64,000 nt of DNA from Virgisporangium aurantiacum (GTDB taxonomy: Bacteria > Actinomycetota > Actinomycetes > Mycobacteriales > Micromonosporaceae), in NCBI RefSeq assembly GCF_016863635.1, contig NZ_BOPG01000012.1, positions 496,001 through 560,000 on the forward strand, in the 5' to 3' direction. The translations under genes were made by a program, and so were the position numbers. A model generated the notes under the pieces. It was not told the origin of the DNA. It saw only the letters and a program-made list of their open reading frames with translations, and did no database searches. Shown here piece after piece: positions 16,407 through 24,169 of this stretch (positions within the stretch are counted from its first letter, which is position 1; each line of letters begins with the position of its first letter).

Positions 16407-17273
16407 TCACGCGGGCCGGATGCCCTCCGCGGCGGCCACGGCGGCGGCGAACTCCCGTGGACACTCCAGCGGCAGGAAGTGCCCGCCGTCGACGCGTCGC
16501 AGGTCGACGTCGGCGAAGAAGTCGCCGAGCCGGTCGGACCAGTCGAGCGGGAACAGCGGGTCGTGGTCGGGCCACAGCACCGTGGTCGGCACGGCGATCC
16601 GCTGCGCCGGGTGGGGCGCGTGCTCGCCCACCACGCCATCGAGCCGGCCCGAGCCGACGCGGTACCAGGCGATCGAGGCCGTGAACGCACCCGGGGCGGA
16701 GTACACCGAGACGAGGTGGTCGAGGTGCTCGTCGCCGACGGTGAACCCTGGCTTCGACCAGTGGGTCAGGAAGTGACGCAGGTAGTGGCGCACGGCCTCG
16801 GGCCGCCCGTCGACGAGTTCGTCGGCGATCGGGAACCGGTGGAAATGCAGGTACCAGAACTCCCGCTGGGCGGCCGGGGTCAGGATGCGGTCGCCGATGC
16901 CGGGCAGCGGCGGGGCGAGCACCAGCGCCCGGATCAGGTCGGGGCGCTGTCGGGCGAGGGCCTGGGCGATCCGGCTGCCGATGTCGTACCCGGCGAGGAC
17001 GGGACGGTCCAGCCGGAGTTCGTCGATGAGCCGGATGACGCCGTGCGCCTGCGCGTCGGCGCTGTAGTGCTCCGTCGGGTCGACCGGGTGCTTGTCGGAC
17101 GCGCCGAAGCCGCGCAGGTCGGGCACCACGACGTCGGCCGTCGGCAGCAGCGCCGCGACCGCACGGTATTCGGTGCGGTCGCCGGGCCACCCGTGCAACA
17201 GCACCACGGCGGGACCGGAGCCGGTCCGTTCGTACGCGAGGCGGAATCCGTCGACGGCCGTTGTGCGGTCCAC
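16407..17273 (-). CDS. Epoxide-hydrolase-like alpha/beta hydrolase
   Basis: A 288-residue hydrolase. The oxyanion motif is LLHGWPG, the nucleophile elbow GYDIGSR has aspartate in place of serine, the acid is likely in WPDHDPLFP, and the histidine is in VDGGHFLPLE. An aspartate nucleophile with HGWPG is the mark of epoxide hydrolases and haloalkane or fluoroacetate dehalogenases. The cap domain at about 140-200 holds FWYLHFHRFPIADEL. Length is normal. The substrate cannot be told from sequence. It stands upstream of nothing on its strand and follows the VOC pair by 22 bp in the same direction, so co-transcription is possible. Confidence 0.85.
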   Translation of the reverse strand: MDRTTAVDGFRLAYERTGSGPAVVLLHGWPGDRTEYRAVAALLPTADVVVPDLRGFGASDKHPVDPTEHYSADAQAHGVIRLIDELRLDRPVLAGYDIGSRIAQALARQRPDLIRALVLAPPLPGIGDRILTPAAQREFWYLHFHRFPIADELVDGRPEAVRHYLRHFLTHWSKPGFTVGDEHLDHLVSVYSAPGAFTASIAWYRVGSGRLDGVVGEHAPHPAQRIAVPTTVLWPDHDPLFPLDWSDRLGDFFADVDLRRVDGGHFLPLECPREFAAAVAAAEGIRPA

Positions 17274-17295
17274 GCCGCCACGATACAGCCGGCGC

Positions 17296-17730
17296 TCAGT
17301 CGAGGCAGAACTCGTTACCCTCCACGTCCTGCATCACCTGGCACGACTCGTTGACGCCGTCGGCAACCAGCAATTGCCCGCGTACCGCACCGAGCGCGAC
17401 CAGCCGGACGCATTCGGCCTCAAGGGCCGCCAGGCGCTCGTCGCCCACGAGCCCGGTGCCGACCCGCACGTCGAGGTGCACCCGGTTCTTGACGACCTTG
17501 CCCTCGGGAACGCGCTGGAAGAACAGTCGCGGCCCCACACCTGAGGGATCAACGCACGCGAACGCCGAGCCCTGATGCTCGGGCGGCAACGAGCGATCGA
17601 AATCGTCCCACGTGGCGAACCCCTCCGGCGGCGGCGGAACGACGTACCCCAACACCTCGCACCAGAAACGCGCGACGCGCTCCGGTTCCGCGCAGTCGAA
17701 AGTGACCTGGAACTGCCTGACCGACGCCAT
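17296..17730 (-). CDS. VOC-superfamily protein, tandem copy A
   Basis: A 144-residue glyoxalase-fold protein. It begins SVRQFQVTFDCAEPERVARF and ends QDVEGNEFCLD. The layout FWCEVLGY, PRLFFQRVPEGKVVKNRVHL and ALEAECVRLVALGA is shared, in the same order, with the next gene. Proteins of this kind are common in actinobacteria with unknown substrates; the terminal EGNEFCLD segment is a recurrent signature of the subgroup. It lies 33 bp after copy B and may be in one transcript with it. Confidence 0.8.
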   Translation of the reverse strand: MASVRQFQVTFDCAEPERVARFWCEVLGYVVPPPPEGFATWDDFDRSLPPEHQGSAFACVDPSGVGPRLFFQRVPEGKVVKNRVHLDVRVGTGLVGDERLAALEAECVRLVALGAVRGQLLVADGVNESCQVMQDVEGNEFCLD

Positions 17731-17763
17731 CGGCCCACAATAGAGGCCGGCTCGGGCGGGTGT

Positions 17764-18231
17764 TCAGTCGAGGCAGAATTCGTTGCCTTCGGGGTCGGCC
17801 ATCACGATGAAGCCGGCGCTCATGGGCGGTTCCGGCTCGTATCGGCGGATCCGCGCCGCTCCCAGCGCCACGAGCCGGTCACACTCGGCCTCCAGCGCCG
17901 CCATGCGCTGTTCGCCCTGAAGGCCCGGGGCCGCGCGGACGTCGAGATGGACCCGGTTCTTGGCGAGCTTGTCTTCCGGAACGCGTTGGAAAAAGATCCG
18001 TGGGCCGTGCCCTTCCGGATCCTCGATCGCCGATCTGGTGTTGCGCTGATCCTCGGGAACGCCGAGGCGGTCGAGGAACTCGGCCCATGCCGCCAGCGGA
18101 TCGGCGCCCTCGGCCAGGTCGACTCCGGGCGGGCCGGGGTGGACGTACCCCAGTACCTCACGCCAGAAACCGGCGACGCGCCCGGGATCCGCGCAGTCGA
18201 ACGTGATCTGGACCTGCTTGACCGATGCCAT
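17764..18231 (-). CDS. VOC-superfamily protein, tandem copy B
   Basis: A 155-residue paralogue of the preceding entry, from tandem duplication. The shared blocks are SVKQVQITFDCADPGRVAGF, FWREVLGYV, PRIFFQRVPEDKLAKNRVHL and the end DPEGNEFCLD. It differs by a longer middle loop with DPLAAWAEFLDRLGVPEDQR. No substrate can be named. It is separated from the universal stress gene by 48 bp and has the same orientation, so it could be read through from that promoter. Confidence 0.8.
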   Translation of the reverse strand: MASVKQVQITFDCADPGRVAGFWREVLGYVHPGPPGVDLAEGADPLAAWAEFLDRLGVPEDQRNTRSAIEDPEGHGPRIFFQRVPEDKLAKNRVHLDVRAAPGLQGEQRMAALEAECDRLVALGAARIRRYEPEPPMSAGFIVMADPEGNEFCLD

Positions 18232-18279
18232 CGACCCACCTTAGAGGCGGAATCCCGCGTCGTCTCCACAGACCCGGAA

Positions 18280-19077
18280 TCAGCGGACGATCGCCACCGG
18301 GCAGTGGGCGTGCTGCGCCACGGACAGGCTGACCGAACCCAGCAGCAGGCCGGCGAAGCCACCGTGGCCGCGGGTGCCGACGACGGCAAGGCCGGCGTGG
18401 GCGGACTCGGCGACGAGGTCCTCCGCGACGTTGGCGCCGGACACCAGCTTCTCCTCCAGCCGCACGTCCGGGAACTTGGCGCGCCAGGGTTCGAGGGCGT
18501 CGTCGAGCACCGCACCGGCCGTCTCCGCCCGGTGCTGCGCGTCGGCGTCCGACGCCATCCGGCCGGTCCACCAGACGTGCGCCGCCACCACCGACGCGCC
18601 TGTGCGGCGCGCGATGTCGAACGCGAAATCCAGTGCCGCGACGCTGTGGTCGGAGCCGTCGACGCCGACCAGTACCGGCAGATCGGGTCCCGGCATGGCC
18701 GCCGGCGGCCGGGCGATCACGACCGGACCCCTGGCGTGGGTGGCCACGATCGTCGCTGTCGCGCCGAGTGCGGCGGTCGGGATCGAGCCGCCGCCGCGGC
18801 TGCCGACGACGGTCAGCTCCGCCGCGCCCGACTCCTCCACCAGCACGGCCGACCCCGCACCGGGCACCGCCCGGCAGACGATCGACAGGCCGGGATGCTG
18901 CGCGGTCAGGCAGTCGGCGACCCGGCGCAGGACGTCGTCACCGGGCTCTCCGTGCCGCGACCCGTGCACCAGGTGCAGGTCCCGGCCGGACCGCTCCGCC
19001 CACTCGGCGGCGTACTGCGCCGCGGCGACGCTCGACGGCGACCCGTCGATCCCGGCAACCACGTAGGCCTGCATCAT
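18280..19077 (-). CDS. Tandem-domain universal stress protein
   Basis: A 265-residue cytosolic protein made of two Usp domains. Domain 1 (about 1-125) has AGIDGS at the start and VVGSRGGGSIPTAALGATA. Domain 2 (about 132-265) has LVGVDGSDHSVAAL and VVGTRGHGGFAGLLLGSVS, and ends AHCPVAIVR. The G-x2-G-x9-G(S/T) motif in both indicates an ATP-binding type. The ATG at 19077 is chosen because GGGAG lies 6 bases upstream; TTG 19083 and ATG 19074 are alternatives. Tandem Usp proteins are major members of the mycobacterial DosR regulon. The region upstream carries the 16-mer shared with the pfl promoter, about 78 bp before the start. Confidence 0.92.
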   Translation of the reverse strand: MMQAYVVAGIDGSPSSVAAAQYAAEWAERSGRDLHLVHGSRHGEPGDDVLRRVADCLTAQHPGLSIVCRAVPGAGSAVLVEESGAAELTVVGSRGGGSIPTAALGATATIVATHARGPVVIARPPAAMPGPDLPVLVGVDGSDHSVAALDFAFDIARRTGASVVAAHVWWTGRMASDADAQHRAETAGAVLDDALEPWRAKFPDVRLEEKLVSGANVAEDLVAESAHAGLAVVGTRGHGGFAGLLLGSVSLSVAQHAHCPVAIVR

Positions 19078-19154
19078 GACCAACTCCCTTCAGCCAGCTC
19101 GGTCCTTCGGCCAGCTCCGTCGATTCAGCCTGGCAGCCGGGCCGGACGGGTCGT

Positions 19155-19170
19155 CAGGGCCGAAGGTCCC
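19155..19170. promoter_or_regulatory. DosR/OsdR-like box upstream of the stress protein gene
   Basis: CAGGGCCGAAGGTCCC is the exact reverse complement of GGGACCTTCGGCCCTG at 5179-5194. It lies in the 215-bp divergent region between the Usp and gap genes, in the orientation and place expected for control of the leftward gene. Two weaker related words flank it (GGTCCTTCGGCC at 19101 and GGGTCCTTTGGTCGC at 19197). Confidence 0.6.
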
Positions 19171-19218
19171 CACCGCGCGGGTCCGACGGAGCCGACGGGT
19201 CCTTTGGTCGCGCTCCGG

Positions 19219-19233
19219 GTGCCGTTCGGCCCT
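19219..19233 (+). promoter_or_regulatory. DosR/OsdR-like box upstream of gap
   Basis: GTGCCGTTCGGCCCT is identical to 25534-25548 upstream of the PPOX gene and matches GGGACCTTCGGCCCT at 12 of 15 positions. It lies 59 bp before the gap ATG, on the same strand. Confidence 0.55.
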
Positions 19234-19263
19234 GACGGTGTGCGCCACGCGGCGGGACGCTCG

Positions 19264-19284
19264 CCCTGACGACAACGCTCAGGG
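19264..19284 (+). promoter_or_regulatory. Small hairpin touching the gap ribosome-binding site
   Basis: CCCTGA (19264-19269) can pair with TCAGGG (19279-19284), which includes the first bases of the Shine-Dalgarno sequence AGGGAGG at 19281-19287. A 6-bp stem is weak, so a control role is only a possibility. Confidence 0.25.
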
Positions 19285-19292
19285 AGGACGTC

Positions 19293-20318
19293 ATGGTGTA
19301 CCGGGTGGCCATCAACGGCTTCGGCCGAATCGGCCGCAACTACCTCCGCGCCACGCTCGAACGCGGCATTCTCGGCGACGGCAACGTCGACATCGTCGCC
19401 GTCAACGACCTGTGGCCGCCCGCGACGCTCGCGCACCTGCTCGCGCACGACTCGACGTTCGGGCCGCTGCGCTGGCCGGTCGAGGCCGACGACTCGACGC
19501 TGCAGGTCGGTGGTCAGCGGATCGCGCTGCTGAGCGAACGCGACCCCGCCGCCCTGCCGTGGTCGGAACTCGGCGTCGACCTCGTGATCGAGTCCACGGG
19601 CCGGTTCCGCACCCGCGACGACGCCGCCCTGCACCTGAAGGCGGGCGCGAAAAGGGTCCTGATCTCCGCGCCGGGCAAGGGCCCTGGAAACGGCGCGGAC
19701 GCGACGGTCGTCCTCGGCGTCAACACCGCAGACCTCGGCCCCGCCCACGAGATCGTGTCGGCCGCGTCGTGCACCACCAACTGCGCCGCACCGATGGTGC
19801 ACGTGCTGCACGAGGCGTTCGGGCTCGAACAGGGCTACCTCACGACCGTGCACGCGTACACCAACGACCAGGTCATTCTGGACACCCCGCACAAGGACCT
19901 GCGGCGCGCCCGCGCGGCCGCCGTCAACATCATCCCGACGAGCACCGGCGCCGCGAAGGCGATCGGGCTGGTCCTGCCCGAGTTGCAGGGCAGGTTGAAC
20001 GGTGTGGCCCTGCGGGTTCCGGTCGAGAACGGGTCGCTGACCGACCTCACCGCCAGGCTCAGCCGCCCGGTGACGGCCGCCGAGGTGAACAGTGCCTTCG
20101 CCGCCGCCGGCGCCGAGAGCCCGCTCGCCGGGATCCTGCGCTACACCGAGCAACCGCTGGTGTCGCGCGACATCGTCGGCGACCCGCACTCGTGCATCTT
20201 CGACGCCGCCCTCACGCAGGCCGACGGGAACCTGGTGAAGGTGTTCGGCTGGTACGACAACGAATGGGGCTACACCCAGCGGCTGGTCGACCTGACGACG
20301 CTCATGGCAGGTCGGTGA
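19293..20318 (+). CDS. gap: Glyceraldehyde-3-phosphate dehydrogenase, type I
   Basis: A 341-residue NAD-linked enzyme for the reversible oxidation of glyceraldehyde 3-phosphate. The Rossmann start [16 protein letters not shown]-type VAVNDL (not an NADP variant), the catalytic SCTTNC with C160, HAYTNDQ and the late [15 protein letters not shown] are all present. The ATG follows AGGGAGG. It does not sit with pgk and tpi as the main glycolytic copy usually does. Instead it heads a run with a small unknown gene, DUF6544, pyruvate phosphate dikinase and a glycosyltransferase behind a DosR-like box, so I read it as a second, condition-specific copy. Confidence 0.95.
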   Translation: MVYRVAINGFGRIGRNYLRATLERGILGDGNVDIVAVNDLWPPATLAHLLAHDSTFGPLRWPVEADDSTLQVGGQRIALLSERDPAALPWSELGVDLVIESTGRFRTRDDAALHLKAGAKRVLISAPGKGPGNGADATVVLGVNTADLGPAHEIVSAASCTTNCAAPMVHVLHEAFGLEQGYLTTVHAYTNDQVILDTPHKDLRRARAAAVNIIPTSTGAAKAIGLVLPELQGRLNGVALRVPVENGSLTDLTARLSRPVTAAEVNSAFAAAGAESPLAGILRYTEQPLVSRDIVGDPHSCIFDAALTQADGNLVKVFGWYDNEWGYTQRLVDLTTLMAGR

Positions 20319-20323
20319 GCGAC

Positions 20324-20686
20324 ATGCGCACCGTGAGCCTGCGTCCGGTGACCACCGCGGGTGAAACCGTGGTGGTCCCGGTGGGCCGGGCCGACGGCTG
20401 TGGACGGCCGGTGGCCGTCGTGATCGCCGACCGGAACGGCGCGCGGCTCCGGCCGGTGGTCGACGTCGAACGCCTGGCGTGGTGCGCGGTCACGGCGACC
20501 GCGCTCGCCGCGGCCGCCATGGCAGCCCGGGGGGCCGCGCGGCGCCGGCCGGCGATCGGTTCGGTGTCGATGGGACCCGGCGGCTGGGTGAGCCTCAAGG
20601 GCGCTCCCCTGCCGCCCCTGCGACCGGCCGGCCGCCGCCCGTGGTGGGCGCGCCTGCTGCGGGCCCGTCGTCTTGTCGTCGAGTGA
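20324..20686 (+). CDS. Small protein of unknown function with one hydrophobic segment
   Basis: A 120-residue protein I do not recognise. The N-terminal 50 residues look like short beta strands (RTVSLRPVTTAGETVVVPVG, VAVVIADRNGARLRPVV). A hydrophobic, alanine-rich stretch at about 52-70 could span the membrane, and the tail is rich in R, P and W (PAGRRPWWARLLRARR). The ATG at 20324 is used; a GTG at 20315 would give a 4-bp overlap with the gap stop. It is wedged between gap and the DUF6544 gene, so it belongs to that operon. Confidence 0.5.
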   Translation: MRTVSLRPVTTAGETVVVPVGRADGCGRPVAVVIADRNGARLRPVVDVERLAWCAVTATALAAAAMAARGAARRRPAIGSVSMGPGGWVSLKGAPLPPLRPAGRRPWWARLLRARRLVVE

Positions 20687-20693
20687 GGACGCC

Positions 20694-21548
20694 ATGAATG
20701 TTCAATGGATTGTGGTGACGGCGGTCGGCCTCGTCGTCGTGGCCGTGCTCGGATTCCGGGTGCGGCCACCCCGGGCGCGCCGCGTGCCGGCCGGTCCGCC
20801 GCGCGGCACCGTCGAGGTGACGCGGGACCTGCCCGAGCCCGTCGTCCGGTATCACCGGGCGCTCGGGTTCGACGGGTGGCACGTCCCCGCCGTGGACACC
20901 TTCGTTCTGTGGGGCCGCGCCTGGATGCGCCCGGCGCGGATGCTCCGGTTGCCCGTCCGGTTCTGGTCGGCCCACCGGGTCGGCTGGAACGCCCGGCAAC
21001 GGCTCGCCGTCACCTGGTACGGGTTGCCGGTGCTGCGCGCGGTCGACGACTACGTCGACGGGCACGGACGCACGCGCATCGGCCGCCGGACGGTCACCGG
21101 ACCGGAGATCGACCAGGGCGAGAACCTGTTCCTGTGGGCGGAACTGCTCCTGGTGCCGGCGGTGCTGGCCGTCCGCCCGGGCGTCCGGTGGCAGTCCGTC
21201 GACGCGGACTCGGCGCTGCTGCGGGTGCCGTTCGGCGGTGGCACCGATCGGCTGATGGTCCGGTTCGACCCGGACACCGGCCTGATCACCGAGTGCCGCG
21301 CCCTGCGGTACCGGACCCCCGGCGGACCGAAGGTCGGTTGGTACGTGTGGTTCGAGCGGTGGACGCACGGGCCGGGCGGATGGTGCCCGGCGCGGATCAG
21401 CGTCCGTTGGGCGGATCAGCCGCGGCCCTGGTTCGTCCTCGATGTCGACGGGATGGCGACCAACGTCCGCGTCGATTCCGATCTGGAAGGAGTTCGGCAA
21501 TGGCTGCCAAGTACGTCTACGACTTCGTTGAAGGAAACAAGGACCTGA
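20694..21548 (+). CDS. DUF6544-like membrane-anchored protein
   Basis: A 284-residue protein with an N-terminal membrane helix (VQWIVVTAVGLVVVAVLGF) followed by a soluble beta-rich part. Landmarks are LPEPVVRYHRAL, FVLWGRAWMRPARMLRLPVR, TWYGLPVLRAVDDYVDGHG, GENLFLWAELLLVPAVL and FDPDTGLITECRALRYR, in the order I associate with DUF6544 (formerly DUF6920) proteins. No function is known. GTGAGGACGCC precedes the ATG. Its last 49 bp overlap the start of ppdK in another frame, an unusually deep overlap that implies coupled translation. Confidence 0.7.
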   Translation: MNVQWIVVTAVGLVVVAVLGFRVRPPRARRVPAGPPRGTVEVTRDLPEPVVRYHRALGFDGWHVPAVDTFVLWGRAWMRPARMLRLPVRFWSAHRVGWNARQRLAVTWYGLPVLRAVDDYVDGHGRTRIGRRTVTGPEIDQGENLFLWAELLLVPAVLAVRPGVRWQSVDADSALLRVPFGGGTDRLMVRFDPDTGLITECRALRYRTPGGPKVGWYVWFERWTHGPGGWCPARISVRWADQPRPWFVLDVDGMATNVRVDSDLEGVRQWLPSTSTTSLKETRT

Positions 21549-24160
21549 AGGACCTGCTCGGCGGCAAGGGCGCGAACCTCGCCGAGATGACCCGGCTCGG
21601 CCTGCCCGTGCCGCCCGGGTTCACCATCTCCACCGACGCGTGCCGCGCCTACCTGTCCACCGGTGACGTCCCCGCGGGCCTGTTCGCCGAGGTGGCCGAT
21701 CACCTGCACCGGCTCGAAACGCAGATGGGCCGCACCCTCGGCGACCCCGACGATCCGCTGCTGCTGTCGGTGCGCTCGGGCGCGAAGTTCTCGATGCCCG
21801 GCATGATGGAGACCGTCCTCGACATCGGACTCAACGACACCAGCGTCCACGGTCTCGCCGCGCACGCCGGCGACGTCCGGTTCGCCTGGGACTCCTACCG
21901 CCGGCTCATCCAGATGTTCGGCCGCACCGTCTTCGACGTTCCCGGTGAGGAGTTCGAAGCGGCGCTCACGGCGGAGAAGGCGCTACGGGACGCCACCGCC
22001 GACACCGATCTCGACGACGCCGCCCTGCGGCACCTGGTCGACGTCTACAAGAAGGTCTTCCAGACCCACACCGGCCGCGAGTTCCCGCAGTCGCCGCACG
22101 AGCAGTTGCGGCTGGCGGTGCAGGCCGTGTTCCGGTCGTGGAACGCCGAGCGCGCGGTGGTGTACCGGCGCCAGGAACGCATCCCGGCCGACCTCGGCAC
22201 CGCCGTCAACGTGATGGCGATGGTCTTCGGCAACCTGGGTGAAGACTCCGGGACCGGAGTGGCGTTCACCCGCGACCCGGCGACCGGCGCCCGCGGCGTC
22301 TACGGCGACTACCTGGAGAACGCGCAGGGCGAGGACGTCGTCGCGGGCATCCGCAACACGATGCCGCTGTCGCAACTGGCCACAGTGGACAGACGATCGT
22401 ACGACCGGCTGCTGGAGCTGATGGCGCGCCTCGAAAAGCACTACCGCGACCTGTGCGACATCGAGTTCACCATCGAACGCGGAACCCTGTGGATGCTGCA
22501 GACCCGTGTCGGCAAGCGCACCCCGGCAGCCGCGTTCGTCATCGCCAACCAGCTCGTCGACGAGGGGCTCATCGACCTCGACGAGGCGCTGCGCCGCGTC
22601 ACCGGCCGCCAGCTGACCACCCTCATGTTCCCCACGTTCGACCCGGCCGCCACCCCGAAGGCGCTCGCCCGCGGCGTGCCCGCCTCCCCCGGCGCCGCCG
22701 TCGGACGCGCCGTGTTCGACTCCGCCCGCGCGGCGGCGGCCACCGGACCGGTCATCCTCGTCCGGCGCGAGACCAACCCCGACGACCTGCCCGGCATGAT
22801 CACCGCGCAGGGCATCCTCACCAGCCGCGGCGGCAAGACCTCGCACGCCGCCGTCGTCGCCCGCGGCATGGGACGCACCTGCGTGTGCGGCGCCGACGCC
22901 ATCGACATCGACGGCGACAGCTTCCGGGTCGGCGACACGGTCGTGCGAGAGGGCGACGTCATCTCCATCGACGGCGCCACCGGCGACGTCTACGTCGGTT
23001 CCGTCCCGGTGCGCCCGTCGCGGGTGGCCCGCTACCTCGACGGCACCATCAAGGCGGGTGAGGATCCGTTGCTGCGCGCGGTCGGCCGGCTGCTGGCGCA
23101 CGCCGACGCACGGCGCCGGTTGGGTGTGCACGCCAACGCCGACACCGGCGACGACGCCGCCCGCGCCCGCCGCCTCGGCGCGACCGGCGTCGGGCTGTGC
23201 CGCACCGAACACATGTTCCTCGGTGAACGGCGTCCGCTGGTGGAACGCCTGATCCTCGCCACCTCCGACGAGGAGCGGCAGGCCGCCCTCGACGCCCTGC
23301 TCCTGTTGCAGCGAAAGGACTTCATCGAGATTCTCAGTGCGATGGACGGGCTGCCGGTCACGATCCGGCTGCTCGACCCGCCGCTGCACGAGTTCCTGCC
23401 CCCGCTCACCGAACTCGCGGTGCGGGTCGCGCGGGCCGAGGAGCGGGGCGAGGATCCGGGCGCCGACGCCACCATGCTGGCGGCGGTGCAGCGGATGCAC
23501 GAGGAGAACCCGATGCTCGGGTTGCGCGGTGTCCGGCTCGGCCTGGTCGTCCCCGGGCTGTTCGCGATGCAGGTACGGGCGATCGCCGAGGCCGCGGCGC
23601 AGGTCCGCGCCGACGGTGGCGACCCACGGCCGGAGATCATGGTTCCGCTGATCGGTTCCGTACAGGAACTCGAGGTGGTCCGGGCCGAGATCGAACAGGT
23701 TCTGTCCACTGTGGACGGCGGCCGGTCGGCGCGTATCGGTACCATGATCGAGGTGCCGCGCGCGGCGTTGACCGCCGGCGAGATCGCACCGGTCGCCGAG
23801 TTCTTCTCGTTCGGCACCAACGACCTCACCCAGATGGGCTGGGGCTTCTCCCGCGACGACGTCGAGAGCGCGTTCTTCTCCCGCTACCTCGAACTCGGCA
23901 TCTTCGGCGTTTCCCCGTTCGAGTCGATCGACGCCACCGGCATCGGCCGGCTGATCCGCATCGCGGTCGACGAGGGCCGCGCCGCCAACCCCGGCCTGAC
24001 CATCGGGGTGTGCGGCGAGCACGGCGGGGACCCGGACTCGGTGCACTTCTTCGACGAGGTCGGGCTGGACTACGTCTCCTGCTCCCCCTACCGGGTTCCG
24101 GTGGCCCGATTGGAGGCCGGGCGGGCGGCAGTGACGGGCGAAGGCTCGGACAGCCGGTGA
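21500..24160 (+). CDS. ppdK: Pyruvate, phosphate dikinase
   Basis: An 886-residue enzyme interconverting pyruvate, ATP and phosphate with PEP, AMP and pyrophosphate. The N-terminal ATP-grasp part has DLLGGKGANLAEM and AFTRDPATG. The swivelling phosphohistidine is H449 in GGKTSHAAVVARGMG. The C-terminal PEP barrel has GLCRTEHMF, SFGTNDLTQM and the catalytic C838 in GVCGEHGGDP. Length is normal. AAGGAG precedes the ATG at 21500, which lies within the DUF6544 gene. In Streptomyces coelicolor a ppdK also sits in the OsdR-controlled hypoxia region (from memory). Together with GAPDH it would allow pyrophosphate-linked, ATP-sparing carbon flow. Confidence 0.96.
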   Translation: MAAKYVYDFVEGNKDLKDLLGGKGANLAEMTRLGLPVPPGFTISTDACRAYLSTGDVPAGLFAEVADHLHRLETQMGRTLGDPDDPLLLSVRSGAKFSMPGMMETVLDIGLNDTSVHGLAAHAGDVRFAWDSYRRLIQMFGRTVFDVPGEEFEAALTAEKALRDATADTDLDDAALRHLVDVYKKVFQTHTGREFPQSPHEQLRLAVQAVFRSWNAERAVVYRRQERIPADLGTAVNVMAMVFGNLGEDSGTGVAFTRDPATGARGVYGDYLENAQGEDVVAGIRNTMPLSQLATVDRRSYDRLLELMARLEKHYRDLCDIEFTIERGTLWMLQTRVGKRTPAAAFVIANQLVDEGLIDLDEALRRVTGRQLTTLMFPTFDPAATPKALARGVPASPGAAVGRAVFDSARAAAATGPVILVRRETNPDDLPGMITAQGILTSRGGKTSHAAVVARGMGRTCVCGADAIDIDGDSFRVGDTVVREGDVISIDGATGDVYVGSVPVRPSRVARYLDGTIKAGEDPLLRAVGRLLAHADARRRLGVHANADTGDDAARARRLGATGVGLCRTEHMFLGERRPLVERLILATSDEERQAALDALLLLQRKDFIEILSAMDGLPVTIRLLDPPLHEFLPPLTELAVRVARAEERGEDPGADATMLAAVQRMHEENPMLGLRGVRLGLVVPGLFAMQVRAIAEAAAQVRADGGDPRPEIMVPLIGSVQELEVVRAEIEQVLSTVDGGRSARIGTMIEVPRAALTAGEIAPVAEFFSFGTNDLTQMGWGFSRDDVESAFFSRYLELGIFGVSPFESIDATGIGRLIRIAVDEGRAANPGLTIGVCGEHGGDPDSVHFFDEVGLDYVSCSPYRVPVARLEAGRAAVTGEGSDSR
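23704..23716. repeat. Palindrome GTCCACTGTGGAC, copy 3
   Basis: A perfect copy of the dispersed 13-bp palindrome inside ppdK, encoding the LSTVDGG stretch in a surface region of the C-terminal domain. Confidence 0.7.
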
Positions 24161-24169
24161 GGAGTCGAC

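Noticed and set aside
19101..19211. Additional DosR-like boxes GGTCCTTCGGCC (19101) and GGGTCCTTTGGTCGC (19197)
   Set aside because: They match only one half of the motif, and by eye they are not better than chance in GC-rich DNA; only the identical shared words were kept.
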